Origin: Chloroflexota bacterium
GTDB lineage: Bacteria; Chloroflexota; Dehalococcoidia; Dehalococcoidales; UBA2162
Assembly (NCBI GenBank): GCA_016193545.1
Contig: JACPSA010000084.1
Span: forward strand, 1-12,378
Direction: 5' to 3'
DNA length: 12,378 nucleotides
Notes under the pieces: model-generated
What the model was told of the DNA's origin: nothing
Seen by the model: only the letters and a program-made list of their open reading frames with translations
Database searches by the model: none
Translations under genes and position numbers: made by a program
Part shown: positions 5,098 to 11,575 of the stretch, in pieces
Position numbering within the stretch: the stretch's first letter is position 1
Layout of the letters: every line of letters starts with the position of its first letter

Positions 5098-6267
5098 TCA
5101 CCCTCCGTGGCAGTGTTTGTATTTCTTGCCGCTACCGCAGGGGCAGGGATCGTTGCGTCCAATCTTTTTGCCCGCCTGCCAAGGCCTGACGGGCAGGCCG
5201 GCGGCCTTTACCGGCTGTTTCTGGCGGCTCGAAGAGTCTTGTCGACTGGCGGCCGTACTGGCGGTAGCCTGTGCCATGGGTGAAGGTGCCGGGGCTGGTT
5301 GCCGTCCTTCAGTTGAAGGATGCCGCACCAGGCCTACATGGTAGATGGTATGTGCCACATCATGCTGGATGGTGTCCCGCAATACCTGGTACTGCTCATA
5401 GCCCATGTTCTTGTAAGCATCCACTGATTTGACCTGGCGTAAAGCCTGCCAGCCTGCCTCCAGGCGCATCTGTTCCATGGTGGTCAGGTGCTCTACCCAC
5501 AGGCTATCTATGGTGCGCAGCATGACCAGCCGCTCCAGCATCCTCATTGTCTCGGCACCTGATTCTTTTTCCCTCTGCTCATACACTGCTTCTGCCAATT
5601 CGATGAGCCTTTCTTCAATCTGCTCCGGCTTTAGTGAGGCAATGGTATCGGCGTTAATCTCCGGAGGTAAGGGCATGATGGTGGCGACATCAGCCAGCAA
5701 GCCGGTGATATCTCGGTCCCGGCCGTACTCATCGGCAATGCGGTTGCTCACCATGCCGCGTATTTCTGCCTCGACCATGGACAGGGTATTGGCTTTAAGG
5801 TCGGCCCCGCTCAGTATCTTTTTCCGTTCCCCGTAGATAAGCTCGCGGTGCTGATTAACCACATCGTCGTACTCCACCAACTGTTTACGGATGTCGAAAT
5901 GGTAGCCTTCCACCCTGACCTGGGCGCCTTCGATAGAGCGGTTGACCAGTTTATTTTCGATTGGGGTATTCTCATCCATGCCGGCCCATTCCATAATGCC
6001 TTTGATGCGGTCGCCGCCGAAGCGCTTGATGATGTCATCCTCCAGCGAGACATAGAAACGCGAGCTACCCGGGTCGCCCTGCCGCCCGGCTCTACCGCGG
6101 AGCTGGTTATCGATGCGCCGCGCCTCGTGGCGCTCGGTGCCGAGAATGTGGAGTCCGCCCAGGGCAATCACCTTTTCGTGCCCCTGCTGCCACTCCGCCT
6201 CGGTCTTTCCCTCCGGGTTACCCCCCAGCACGATGTCAACGCGCGTTAAGCACCTGGTGCGGTACAC
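5098..6267 (-). CDS. secA: SecA translocase ATPase, C-terminal part of a disrupted gene
   Basis: This frame holds the second half of SecA. It starts in family sequence at VDIVLGGNPEG (codon at 6240), then GTERHEARRIDNQLRGRAGRQGDPG (helicase motif VI with the arginine fingers), the helical scaffold and wing regions, and ends with the SEC-C zinc site PCPCGSGKKYKHCHGG (Cys-x-Cys-x8-Cys-His). SEC-C binds zinc and helps SecB or ribosome docking. The nominal start is a GTG at 6267, but the residues before 6240 are a shifted reading of the N-terminal part and not real SecA sequence. The normal protein is one chain, so this is the detached end of the gene at 6236-7696, cut off by a frameshift and loss of about 29 codons. 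Whether it is made at all is doubtful. Confidence 0.88.
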   Translation of the reverse strand: MYRTRCLTRVDIVLGGNPEGKTEAEWQQGHEKVIALGGLHILGTERHEARRIDNQLRGRAGRQGDPGSSRFYVSLEDDIIKRFGGDRIKGIMEWAGMDENTPIENKLVNRSIEGAQVRVEGYHFDIRKQLVEYDDVVNQHRELIYGERKKILSGADLKANTLSMVEAEIRGMVSNRIADEYGRDRDITGLLADVATIMPLPPEINADTIASLKPEQIEERLIELAEAVYEQREKESGAETMRMLERLVMLRTIDSLWVEHLTTMEQMRLEAGWQALRQVKSVDAYKNMGYEQYQVLRDTIQHDVAHTIYHVGLVRHPSTEGRQPAPAPSPMAQATASTAASRQDSSSRQKQPVKAAGLPVRPWQAGKKIGRNDPCPCGSGKKYKHCHGG

Positions 6268-7696
6268 CCTTTTTCTTCAGCAGGTCGCTTAGGACTTCCG
6301 ATTTCTCAATCGATACGGTACCGATGAGCACCGGTCGTTTTTGCTGATAAAGCTCCTGTACCTCATTGACTACCGCCTTGAATTTGGATTTCTCATCTTT
6401 ATAAATGCGGTCAGGGGAATCCTGGCGAATCATCGGTGCATTGGTCGGGATAACGACTACCTCAAGCTGATATATCTTGAAAAACTCTTCGGCTTCGGTC
6501 AGCGCCGTGCCGGTCATCCCGGCCAGTTTGTCATACATCCGGAAATAGTTCTGAAAGGTGATGGTGGCAAAGGTCATACTCTCGTGCTGGACATTGACCC
6601 TCTCCTTGGCTTCTATCGCCTGGTGCAGCCCCTCCGAGTAGCGGCGGCCGGGCATCAGCCTGCCGGTGAACTCATCGACGATAATAACCTGCCCGTCTTT
6701 AACGACATAATCGCGGTCTCTTTTATAGAGGACATGAGCTTTGAGGGCGCTGTCCAGATAGCGGGTCAGCGAGTAGCTGTCCGGGTCATAAAGATTGGGT
6801 GTCTTTAGTAGCCCTTCCTTTTTCAGCAAGGTCTCCATCTGGCTGGTGCCGCTCTCGGTCAGGCTCACGGCGCGGTGCTTTTCATCAACCGTGTAATCTA
6901 TTCTGGGGCGGAGGTGGGGGATAGACCGGGCAAATGTCTGGTACTGCTTCTCGGCTTTCTCAGCCTGGCCGCTGATGATAAGCGGGGTACGCGCTTCATC
7001 AATAAGGATATTATCGACCTCATCGACAATGGCATAGTTCAGCGGACGCTGCACGCACTGGGCCAGGTCGACCACCATATTGTCCCGCAGGTAGTCGAAA
7101 CCGAACTCATTGTTGGTGCCGTAGGTAATGTCAGCCTGATACGCCTCACGGCGGGAGACAGGGCGCAAAAAAGTCCATCGCTGGTCGGCGGATTCATAGG
7201 TAGTGTCGTAAATGAAAGCGGCTTCATGCTGGATACTGGCGACGCTAATACCCAGGGCGTGGTAGATTGGACCCATCCAGTGATGGTCACGCTTGGCCAG
7301 ATAATCATTGACGGTGACCAGGTGGCACCCCTGGCCACTCAGGGCGTTGAGGTAGAGGGGCAGGGTGGCGACCAAGGTCTTACCTTCACCGGTTTTCATC
7401 TCGGCGATTTTACCCTGGTGCAGGACGATTCCGCCCAATAGCTGGACATCGAAATGTCGCTGGTGTATCGTCCGTTGGGCGGCTTCACGGACAGTAGCAA
7501 AGGCTTCCGGCAAGAGGTCATCCAGTGAACAGCCATCTTTCAGGCGGGCTTTAAACTCATCCGTCTTAGCTCGAAGCTCGGCGTCACTGAGTTTGGCAAA
7601 ATCAGGCTCAAGCTCGTTTATCTCATCAACTAGCGGCTGCAAACGCTGCACTTGTTTTTCATTAGAATCGATAAGTCCACCTAACCATTTAAGCAT
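6236..7696 (-). CDS. secA: SecA translocase ATPase, N-terminal part of a disrupted gene
   Basis: SecA is the motor that pushes preproteins through SecYEG using ATP. This part has the Walker A site MKTGEGKTLVA (near residue 105), the VNDYLAKRD motif, a lineage-type insertion near 155-185, the TNNEFGFDYLRDNM segment, the DEAD-like DEVDNILIDEARTPL (near 225) and the preprotein-binding region, ending in nucleotide-binding fold 2 at GVPHQVLNAR. A TGA then interrupts it. The family continues from NA(K/R) through about 29 residues, including the TNMAGRG motif V, to (T/V)DIVLGG; here that stretch is absent. ATG at 7696 is preferred over GTG at 7702 because GAGGG is 9 nt away. The gene overlaps the DUF2007 gene end by 8 nt. 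As read, the product would lack motifs V-VI and could not work as a translocase. Confidence 0.9.
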   Translation of the reverse strand: MLKWLGGLIDSNEKQVQRLQPLVDEINELEPDFAKLSDAELRAKTDEFKARLKDGCSLDDLLPEAFATVREAAQRTIHQRHFDVQLLGGIVLHQGKIAEMKTGEGKTLVATLPLYLNALSGQGCHLVTVNDYLAKRDHHWMGPIYHALGISVASIQHEAAFIYDTTYESADQRWTFLRPVSRREAYQADITYGTNNEFGFDYLRDNMVVDLAQCVQRPLNYAIVDEVDNILIDEARTPLIISGQAEKAEKQYQTFARSIPHLRPRIDYTVDEKHRAVSLTESGTSQMETLLKKEGLLKTPNLYDPDSYSLTRYLDSALKAHVLYKRDRDYVVKDGQVIIVDEFTGRLMPGRRYSEGLHQAIEAKERVNVQHESMTFATITFQNYFRMYDKLAGMTGTALTEAEEFFKIYQLEVVVIPTNAPMIRQDSPDRIYKDEKSKFKAVVNEVQELYQQKRPVLIGTVSIEKSEVLSDLLKKKGVPHQVLNAR

Positions 7697-7904
7697 TGTC
7701 ACTATCCCTCGTAATCAATCTTTTTGCTTCCTCAGCCATTGATTCATCAACCATAATCTTGACCATGCCATCGATAGCGAACACATGTACGGATGGGGCT
7801 ACATTCGACTTCAGAAAACAGGGTATGCCATTGCTCTCGAGCAAGCCCTTGATAATTAGAGCTTCTGACTCACCCGATGCCCGATAAACTTCTATCATCT
7901 TCAT
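7689..7904 (-). CDS. DUF2007 small protein, putative signal-transducing
   Basis: The 71 residues open MKMIEVYRASGESEALIIKGLLESNGIPCFL and continue through a hydrophobic strand to 'VKIMVDESMAEEAKRLI', the ferredoxin-like pattern of DUF2007 (also called putative signal-transducing protein, related to PII-like folds). The length is normal. No biochemical role is established for the family. The 3' end overlaps the secA start by 8 nt, so secA translation may depend on it. No strong ribosome site is visible before the ATG. It is separated from prs by 231 bp that are mostly the hairpin repeat element. Confidence 0.85.
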   Translation of the reverse strand: MKMIEVYRASGESEALIIKGLLESNGIPCFLKSNVAPSVHVFAIDGMVKIMVDESMAEEAKRLITRDSDNA

Positions 7905-7927
7905 GCTGGCTGAGTCTCTATCCTATC

Positions 7928-8128
7928 GTTACAACCTATCCCCCTGACCCCCTTCCCTTTAATAAGGGAGGGGGGAATAGATTCTATAGAGAGGCTTCGC
8001 CTCTCTTAACTTTCCTATCTCCGAGTGGCTAAACTAACATGGTGTCTAAGAGGGGCGTTAGCCCCTCTTTTCAATATCTTCCCCCTCTCCTTTTCAAGGA
8101 GAGGGGGACAGAGGGGGTAAGGTTACAG
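7928..8128. repeat. Approximately 200-bp symmetrical hairpin (MITE-like) element between prs and the DUF2007 gene
   Basis: Two arms face each other. The left arm has a 12-bp stem (7948-7975, one G-U pair, TAAT loop) and a short stem AGAGAGGC/GCCTCTCT (7988-8006). The right arm has the mirror order: a short stem AAGAGGGGC/GCCCCTCTT with GTTA loop (8048-8069), then a perfect 12-bp stem CCCCCTCTCCTT/AAGGAGAGGGGG (8081-8107). The outer ends (TTACAACC...CCCCCTGA on the left, AGGGGGTAAGGTTAC on the right) are an imperfect inverted pair. No open frame is present. The stems might weaken read-through from prs into secA, but no T-tract follows them on the minus strand. Confidence 0.65.
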
Positions 8129-8135
8129 ATATCTC

Positions 8136-9080
8136 TTATTGCTCGAACAAGGCTCCTACGGATTGCCCGGTATGGATACGATGGATGGCTTCACCCAGCA
8201 GCGGAGCTATTGGCAGGACGGTAATTTTATCCAGTTTTTTAGCACCGTTGACCGAAATGGTATCAGTTACGACCACTTCTTTCACCGGGCTGGCGGCAAT
8301 CCGCTGAATAGCCGAGCCGGAAAATACCGGGTGGGTGCAGCAAGCATATACCTCTCGCACGCCCCGCTCCATTAAGGTAGTGACAGTATTAACCAGAGAA
8401 CCGGCGGTGTCTATTTCATCGTCGACAGTGATGGCTACCCGTTTGTTCACTTCCCCGATAACATTGAGCGTCTCAGTTTGGTCGTGATTGCCCACCCGTC
8501 TCTTTTCCATAATCGCCAGCGGAGCCTTGAGTTTGGCGGCGAAGTCCCTGGCTCGTTTGGAAATGCCGATGTCGGTGGCGACCACTACCAGGTCATCGAA
8601 ATGCTTTTTCTTGAAATAATCGCTCAGCAGGTACAGCGCGGTCAGCTCATCGACAGGAATGTTAAAAAACCCTTGAATCTGGGCGGCATGAAAATCTACT
8701 GTCAGCAGGCGATTAGCGCCAGCTACGGTAAGCAGGTCGGCTAGCAACCGAGCGGTTATCGGCACGCGGGGCTGGTCTTTTTTATCAGTACGACCGTAAC
8801 CATAGTAAGGTACCACGGCGGTGATACGTTCGGCAGAGGCTCTCTTAAAGGCATCGAGCATAATCAATAGCTCGACCAGGTTTTTATTGACCGGGGAACA
8901 GATGGGTTGAATGATAAAGATATCTCGCTGGCGGACGTTTTCCAGGATGCGGACGAAAATATTCTCATTGCTGAACTCGAAGACTTCACATTTACCCAGG
9001 GGCATACCCAGATATTCAGTTACTGCCCGGGCTAAAGCTGGGTTGGCGTTACCGGTGAATACTTTCAACTCATCCATCAT
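8136..9080 (-). CDS. prs: Ribose-phosphate pyrophosphokinase (PRPP synthetase)
   Basis: The enzyme makes 5-phosphoribosyl diphosphate from ribose 5-phosphate and ATP for nucleotide, histidine, tryptophan and NAD synthesis. The 314 residues match the usual length. Visible motifs are the ATP-site loop VVPYYGYGRTDKKDQPRVPI (about 89-108), the catalytic-His segment LLTVDFHAAQIQGFF, and the PRPP-binding loop ITVDDEIDTAGS (about 218-229). Compared with the common class I form, FSNENIFV replaces the usual SDGE segment and VVATDIGISKRAR replaces SPDVGGVKRAR, so it belongs to a variant subgroup that keeps the main loops. Two ATG codons lie in a row; the first is nearer to AAGGGGAA. It follows glyA by 62 nt and is probably co-transcribed with it. 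Confidence 0.96.
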   Translation of the reverse strand: MMDELKVFTGNANPALARAVTEYLGMPLGKCEVFEFSNENIFVRILENVRQRDIFIIQPICSPVNKNLVELLIMLDAFKRASAERITAVVPYYGYGRTDKKDQPRVPITARLLADLLTVAGANRLLTVDFHAAQIQGFFNIPVDELTALYLLSDYFKKKHFDDLVVVATDIGISKRARDFAAKLKAPLAIMEKRRVGNHDQTETLNVIGEVNKRVAITVDDEIDTAGSLVNTVTTLMERGVREVYACCTHPVFSGSAIQRIAASPVKEVVVTDTISVNGAKKLDKITVLPIAPLLGEAIHRIHTGQSVGALFEQ

Positions 9081-9142
9081 AAATAGCTATTCCCCTTCTC
9101 AATTTTATTTAACTCATAATAAACGGATTCATTATAGCATTG

Positions 9143-10387
9143 TCAGCAGTCAATGCCGGGCACCGGGAAGCGAGAACAAAGATGCTCTACTTCCTGGCGT
9201 GTCTGCTTCTCGATAGCTGAATCACCGTGATTGGTGAGTATCCTGACAACAGCCGAAGCGATGAATCTCATTTCTTCTTTGCCGAAGCCGCGGGTGGTAA
9301 CTGCTGGCGTGCCCAGTCTGATGCCGCTAGTGGCTACTGCCGGGCGCGGGTCGAAGGGAATATTGTTGCGGTTAATCACGATGCCGGCTCGACCCAAAGC
9401 TAGCTCGGCCTCTCTCCCGCTGACCCCTGTCCGGGTGAGGTCGACTAAAACCAGGTGGGTATCGGTGCCGTCGGCGATGAGGTGCAGCCCCAGGCGCTTC
9501 AGTTCAGTGGCTAGAGTCAGCGCATTGTCCAGCGTAGCGCGTTGATAATCCACGAAGTCAGGTTGACCGGCTTCATGGAAAGCGACCGCTTTGGCAGCAA
9601 TGACGTGCATCAAGGGCCCCCCCTGCATTTCCGGGAAAACGGCCGCATCTATTGCTGAAGCTAACTGGTGGCGACATAGAATAAAACCGCCCCGTGGGCC
9701 ACGTAAGGTCTTATGTGTGGTCGAGGTTACCACGTCGGCGTAGGGGACCGGTGTGGGATGCAGGCCGACAGCTACCATGCCGGCGATGTGTGCCATATCA
9801 ACCATCAGTTTGGCTCCGACCAGGTCGGCGATATGACGGAAACGCTCAAAATCAATAATACGGGGGTAAGCACTGGCTCCGGCTACAATCAATTTAGGTT
9901 TGTGTTCCAGGACAAGTCTCTCCAGCTCTTTATAGTCGATTCGGCCAGTTTCTTTACTGACACCATAAGTGATAAAGTTATATGACTTGCCGGAGAAGCT
10001 GACTTTGTCGCCGTGAGTGAGATGACCACCATGCGCCAGTCTCATACCGATAACGGTATCACCGTATTCCAGCAAGGCGTAGTAGGCGGCCATATTCGCC
10101 TGAGCGCCGCTGTGCGGCTGGACATTGGCGTGCTCGGCGTGGAACAGTTCCTTGGCGCGTTCAATCGCCAGGTTTTCCACTATATCCATGTTTTCGCAGC
10201 CGCCGTAGTAGCGATGTTGGGGATAACCCTCAGCGTATTTGTTAGTCAGAAATGAGCCCTGGGCTTCAAGCACAGCCTTGCTGGCGTAGTTCTCAGAAGC
10301 GATCAGGTTTATCGTTTCCCTTTGTCTTTTTGCCTCCATTTCGAGAGCATGACTGATTTCCGGGTCGGTTTGACTTAAAAAGCTCAT
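9143..10387 (-). CDS. glyA: Serine hydroxymethyltransferase
   Basis: This PLP enzyme converts serine and tetrahydrofolate to glycine and 5,10-methylene-tetrahydrofolate. The 414 residues are the normal bacterial length. Clear signatures are INLIASENYAS (about 26-36), NKYAEGYPQHRYYGG (about 49-63), the PLP-ring region QPHSGAQAN, VDMAHIAG with the PLP-binding Asp, and the Schiff-base lysine Lys226 in STTHKTLRGPRGG. The start at 10387 follows AAAAGGAGGG by 3 nt and gives the family's N-terminus; a longer frame to 10432 would run through the promoter. It heads the minus-strand series glyA, prs, DUF2007 gene, secA. No glycine riboswitch fits, because the leader is only about 10 nt. Confidence 0.97.
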   Translation of the reverse strand: MSFLSQTDPEISHALEMEAKRQRETINLIASENYASKAVLEAQGSFLTNKYAEGYPQHRYYGGCENMDIVENLAIERAKELFHAEHANVQPHSGAQANMAAYYALLEYGDTVIGMRLAHGGHLTHGDKVSFSGKSYNFITYGVSKETGRIDYKELERLVLEHKPKLIVAGASAYPRIIDFERFRHIADLVGAKLMVDMAHIAGMVAVGLHPTPVPYADVVTSTTHKTLRGPRGGFILCRHQLASAIDAAVFPEMQGGPLMHVIAAKAVAFHEAGQPDFVDYQRATLDNALTLATELKRLGLHLIADGTDTHLVLVDLTRTGVSGREAELALGRAGIVINRNNIPFDPRPAVATSGIRLGTPAVTTRGFGKEEMRFIASAVVRILTNHGDSAIEKQTRQEVEHLCSRFPVPGIDC

Positions 10388-10403
10388 TTTCCCTCCTTTT
10401 TGA

Positions 10404-10432
10404 AGTCTACAACGACGCCGTGGGGCTGTCAA
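10404..10432 (-). promoter_or_regulatory. Probable promoter of the glyA-prs series
   Basis: On the minus strand TTGACA (10427-10432) and TAGACT (10404-10409) are 17 bp apart. The start would be near 10397, leaving a leader of about 10 nt that just includes the AGGAGGG ribosome site. The -35 is perfect and the -10 matches four of six positions. Confidence 0.55.
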
Positions 10433-10474
10433 CCGACTTTGTGCTATATGTTATAGTAGGTACGGAGGGTAAGT

Positions 10475-10696
10475 ATGGATTGGGTGAAAAGCGGCAAGCT
10501 GGTAATTTATCCCGTAACAATAGCTGGACTCGTCTATTTGAGTCTGGCGTCCGTAGATGAAGAATTTGAAGAACGCTTCTCATTCATATACCACCAGGAG
10601 CACGAAGTTCCGTTCCAGCACACTATTCCGCAGTTTTACAACACCGCTGTTGCTGTAGCTAACACAACAGGCACAACCTCATTTAGTGCTACGTAA
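10475..10696 (+). CDS. Hypothetical small protein with one possible membrane helix
   Basis: The 73-residue frame is divergent from glyA. GGAGGG lies 5 nt before the ATG, which is the main sign that it is translated. Residues about 8-27 (KLVIYPVTIAGLVYLSLASV) could form one membrane helix or an uncleaved signal anchor. An acidic stretch and a Ser/Thr-rich end follow. I recognise no family. A TATAGT at 10452-10457 could be its -10 box, but no good -35 accompanies it. The hairpin repeat downstream at 10740-10761 could act as its terminator. It may also be a chance frame. Confidence 0.42.
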   Translation: MDWVKSGKLVIYPVTIAGLVYLSLASVDEEFEERFSFIYHQEHEVPFQHTIPQFYNTAVAVANTTGTTSFSAT

Positions 10697-10735
10697 TTCT
10701 CTGTTATCCTTGAGAAGATAACTGAATTCGTAGGG

Positions 10736-10818
10736 TGTCAAGAGGGGCGTTAGCCCCTCTTATTATTTATCCTGTCCCCCTCTCCTTTTGAGGAGAGGGG
10801 GATAAAGGGGGTGAGGTT
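10736..10818 (+). repeat. Solo arm of the hairpin element found at 7928-8128
   Basis: It has the same order and orientation as the right arm at about 8043-8126: AAGAGGGGC/GCCCCTCTT with GTTA loop (10740-10761), then an 11-bp stem CCCCCTCTCCT/AGGAGAGGGGG (10776-10801), and the tail AGGGGGTGAGGTTT. The mirror-image left arm is absent. It fills most of the gap between the small frame at 10475 and the glycosylase promoter, and the first stem, followed by TTATTATTT, could terminate plus-strand transcripts. Confidence 0.7.
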
Positions 10819-10832
10819 TAATCTGTCCTAAA

Positions 10833-10861
10833 TTGACTTGACATATAACCTTTGCTATCAT
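10833..10861 (+). promoter_or_regulatory. Probable promoter of the glycosylase-RNase J genes
   Basis: TTGACT (10833-10838) and TATCAT (10856-10861) are 17 bp apart, each with one mismatch to consensus. An alternative TTGACA (10838-10843) with TACAGA (10861-10866) also has 17-bp spacing but a poorer -10. The message would start near 10868, before the ATG at 10901. Confidence 0.55.
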
Positions 10862-10900
10862 ACAGATAAAGGGAGATTAGGCTTTCGGATTCGGGTTATC

Positions 10901-11524
10901 ATGGTGACTAGCCGGGAAAAAATGTCAGCACTGAGTGAGCTTTATCAAGAAATCGCTGTCTGTCGGCGGTGTGATTTGTTTAAGTCCCGGACTAAAGCGG
11001 TCCCCGGTGAAGGTTCTGAAAATGCTGAGATAATGTTTATCGGCGAAGCGCCCGGCTGGCATGAAGACCAGCAGGGGCGTCCCTTCGTCGGTCCGGCAGG
11101 ACAGTATCTGGATGAACTGCTGGCTCTTATCAATCTGAAGCGTGAGCAAGTCTATATTGCCAATGTGATTAAGAGTCGTCCCCCGGGGAACCGTGACCCG
11201 CTGCCTACCGAAATAGCTGCCTGCCATCCGTGGTTGGACCGCCAGATTGAGATAATTCAGCCTAAGATGATTGTTACCCTCGGGCGTTACTCTATGGCTA
11301 AGTTCTTTCCGGGTAAGAGTATCAGCAAAATTCACGGCACGGCGCAGAGGCAGGATGATGTTATCTATTTTGCGATGTATCATCCGGCGGCGGCTCTGCA
11401 CCAGGGGGGACTACGTGGGGTTATTGAGGAAGATATGCGTAAAATTCCAGTGCTGTTAGCCGAAGCAAAAAATGTGGCTGAAGTCAAGCCGGCACCGCAG
11501 CAATTAAATATGTTCGGTAGTTGA
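10901..11524 (+). CDS. Family-4 uracil-DNA glycosylase (Fe-S type) with one cluster cysteine replaced by serine
   Basis: It removes uracil from DNA after cytosine deamination, starting base-excision repair. Motif A is GEAPGWHEDQQGRPFVGPAG (about 48-67) and motif B is YHPAAALHQ near the end, both of the family-4 pattern. These enzymes hold a [4Fe-4S] cluster with four cysteines. Here Cys21 and Cys24 (CRRC) and Cys108 (EIAAC) are present, but the position usually Cys in KCRPPGNR is Ser92 (AGT at 11174-11176). The start is uncertain: ATG 10901 or ATG 10922, neither with a strong ribosome site. The longer frame from 10838 is excluded because it begins inside the promoter. Its size (about 200 residues) is normal. 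The RNase J gene follows after 51 nt in the same direction. Confidence 0.93.
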   Translation: MVTSREKMSALSELYQEIAVCRRCDLFKSRTKAVPGEGSENAEIMFIGEAPGWHEDQQGRPFVGPAGQYLDELLALINLKREQVYIANVIKSRPPGNRDPLPTEIAACHPWLDRQIEIIQPKMIVTLGRYSMAKFFPGKSISKIHGTAQRQDDVIYFAMYHPAAALHQGGLRGVIEEDMRKIPVLLAEAKNVAEVKPAPQQLNMFGS

Positions 11525-11575
11525 AGCTGGACTCGGTAGTTAAATCTGTAATTAAAGAGGTTTAAAGTTTGCAAA

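Noticed and set aside
5848..6249. Plus-strand and alternative frames across secA (for example 5848-6249, 6875-7441, 7039-7338)
   Set aside because: They are antisense or out-of-frame readings of secA with no independent start signals.
6225..6267. Programmed ribosomal frameshift joining the two secA frames
   Set aside because: A frameshift could not restore the roughly 29 missing residues including motif V, and no slippery run lies at the join.
10388..10432. Upstream start of glyA at 10432
   Set aside because: It would place the promoter and ribosome site inside the coding region and adds 15 residues unlike the family.
10388..10474. Glycine riboswitch before glyA
   Set aside because: There is too little leader between the probable promoter and the start codon, and no aptamer-like structure.
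10838..10900. Upstream start of the glycosylase at 10838
   Set aside because: The extension begins in the -35 region and is not part of the family-4 glycosylase N-terminus.
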